The notes under the pieces: generated by a model
The model's database searches: none
The model's input: the letters and a program-made list of their open reading frames with translations, nothing else
Told to the model about the DNA's origin: nothing
Part shown: piece after piece, positions 5,687 through 6,035 of the stretch
Layout: each line of letters begins with the position of its first letter
How positions within the stretch are numbered: position 1 is the stretch's first letter
Position numbers and translations under genes: made by a program
DNA from: Dolichospermum compactum NIES-806
Lineage (GTDB): Bacteria; Cyanobacteriota; Cyanobacteriia; Cyanobacteriales; Nostocaceae
Length of the DNA stretch: 6,035 nucleotides
Assembly: GCF_002368115.1 (NCBI RefSeq)
Contig: NZ_AP018316.1
Span: 4,079,502 to 4,085,536, forward strand
Direction: 5' to 3'

Positions 5687-5707
5687 GTGGGATGTGGTAT
5701 GTGGCAG
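5687..5707. repeat. Three GTGGNAN heptamers
   Basis: GTGGGAT, GTGGTAT and GTGGCAG follow one another in a 7-bp register, immediately upstream of the proposed DUF3386 promoter. Confidence 0.5.
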
Positions 5708-5722
5708 CTTTTCAGAGGATTA

Positions 5723-5740
5723 TGTTGTTTGTGTTGTTTG
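5723..5740. repeat. Perfect 9-bp tandem duplication TGTTGTTTG
   Basis: The unit TGTTGTTTG occurs twice head to tail without mismatch. Unlike the other local arrays its period is 9 bp. It has no evident function. Confidence 0.55.
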
Positions 5741-5770
5741 GGTCTATTCCGACTATAGCATAAATTAAAA

Positions 5771-6019
5771 TTGTCTGAATCAGGATGTCCAGGATTTGAG
5801 GATTTTCATTATCTCAATATTGTCAAGATTATCCTTAACTACCCCTTGACAAATTTCTGAATTTAGCCTAATATTAAATTATAGTGGGAATTATTGCAGT
5901 CATATATAGTCAGGTTATTAACAATATCATAGAAAAACGCATATCAAACATTCCCAAAAACTCATCAACCCAACAATTATCAAACATCCTGTTAATCCTG
6001 GACATCCTGATTCTGACAA
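5771..6019. repeat. Inverted-repeat-bounded non-coding element (possible MITE or paired dispersed repeats)
   Basis: The left arm (5771-5796) and right arm (5994-6019) are inverted copies that match at 25 of 26 positions, with one mismatch (5776 against 6014). The 20-bp core is GAATCAGGATGTCCAGGATT. Both arms continue inward with further AGGAT units at about 9-bp spacing. The 197-bp interior has no open reading frame of note but holds a smaller inverted repeat, TTGTCAAG (5820-5827) and CTTGACAA (5845-5852). No clear target-site duplication flanks the element. It could be a non-autonomous mobile element, or two dispersed CAGGAT-type repeats that happen to face each other. Confidence 0.6.
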
Positions 6020-6035
6020 AATTCCGTAGGGGCAA

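Larger units (their letters stand above)
5601..6035. other. Gene-free right end with repeats
   Basis: No credible coding sequence was found on either strand in these 435 bp. The stretch holds the likely DUF3386 promoter, two short tandem repeats (5687-5707 and 5723-5740) and an inverted-repeat-bounded segment (5771-6019). The final bases, CGTAGGGGCAA, look like the left half of a palindromic repeat cut off by the window edge. Confidence 0.65.

Overview
The window looks like a chromosomal segment of a filamentous, probably Nostocales-type, cyanobacterium. Four things point there: a plastocyanin precursor with the cyanobacterial copper site; a protein resembling the cyanobacterial DUF3386 family; three copies of the HIP1 octamer GCGATCGC (723, 3319 and 3894) in about 6 kb; and heptamer-phased repeats plus a CCTCTCCCC/GGGGAGAGG hairpin of a kind common between genes in Nostoc and Anabaena. 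No tRNA, rRNA, CRISPR array, transposase or phage gene was seen.

Layout. Positions 1-1147 (minus strand) hold the N-terminal 382 residues of leuC, which runs off the left edge. A 184-bp divergent gap separates it from petE (plastocyanin, plus strand, 1332-1751) and contains a 7-bp inverted repeat over the likely petE -35 box. petE is followed by a long hairpin. A 459-bp convergent spacer with two repeat families then leads to the 3' end of a 744-residue GH57 glycoside hydrolase (minus strand, 2211-4445), which has its own intrinsic terminator directly after the stop codon. Upstream of it on the same strand lie a stand-alone NifU C-terminal-domain (Nfu) iron-sulfur carrier (4574-4807) and a DUF3386-like protein (4962-5600). 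The last 435 bp are gene-free and hold short tandem repeats and a 249-bp segment bounded by 26-bp inverted repeats that match at 25 positions.

Function. These are ordinary housekeeping genes: leucine biosynthesis, photosynthetic electron transport, alpha-glucan metabolism and Fe-S cluster delivery. They do not form an evident pathway. LeuC is a [4Fe-4S] enzyme and Nfu an Fe-S carrier, but they are far apart and no functional link is shown. The gaps of 128-154 bp between the three minus-strand genes argue against a tight operon. No new multi-gene system is evident. The observations most worth following are the inverted-repeat-bounded element at the right end, the petE operator candidate, and the 7-bp periodicity that recurs in most intergenic gaps.
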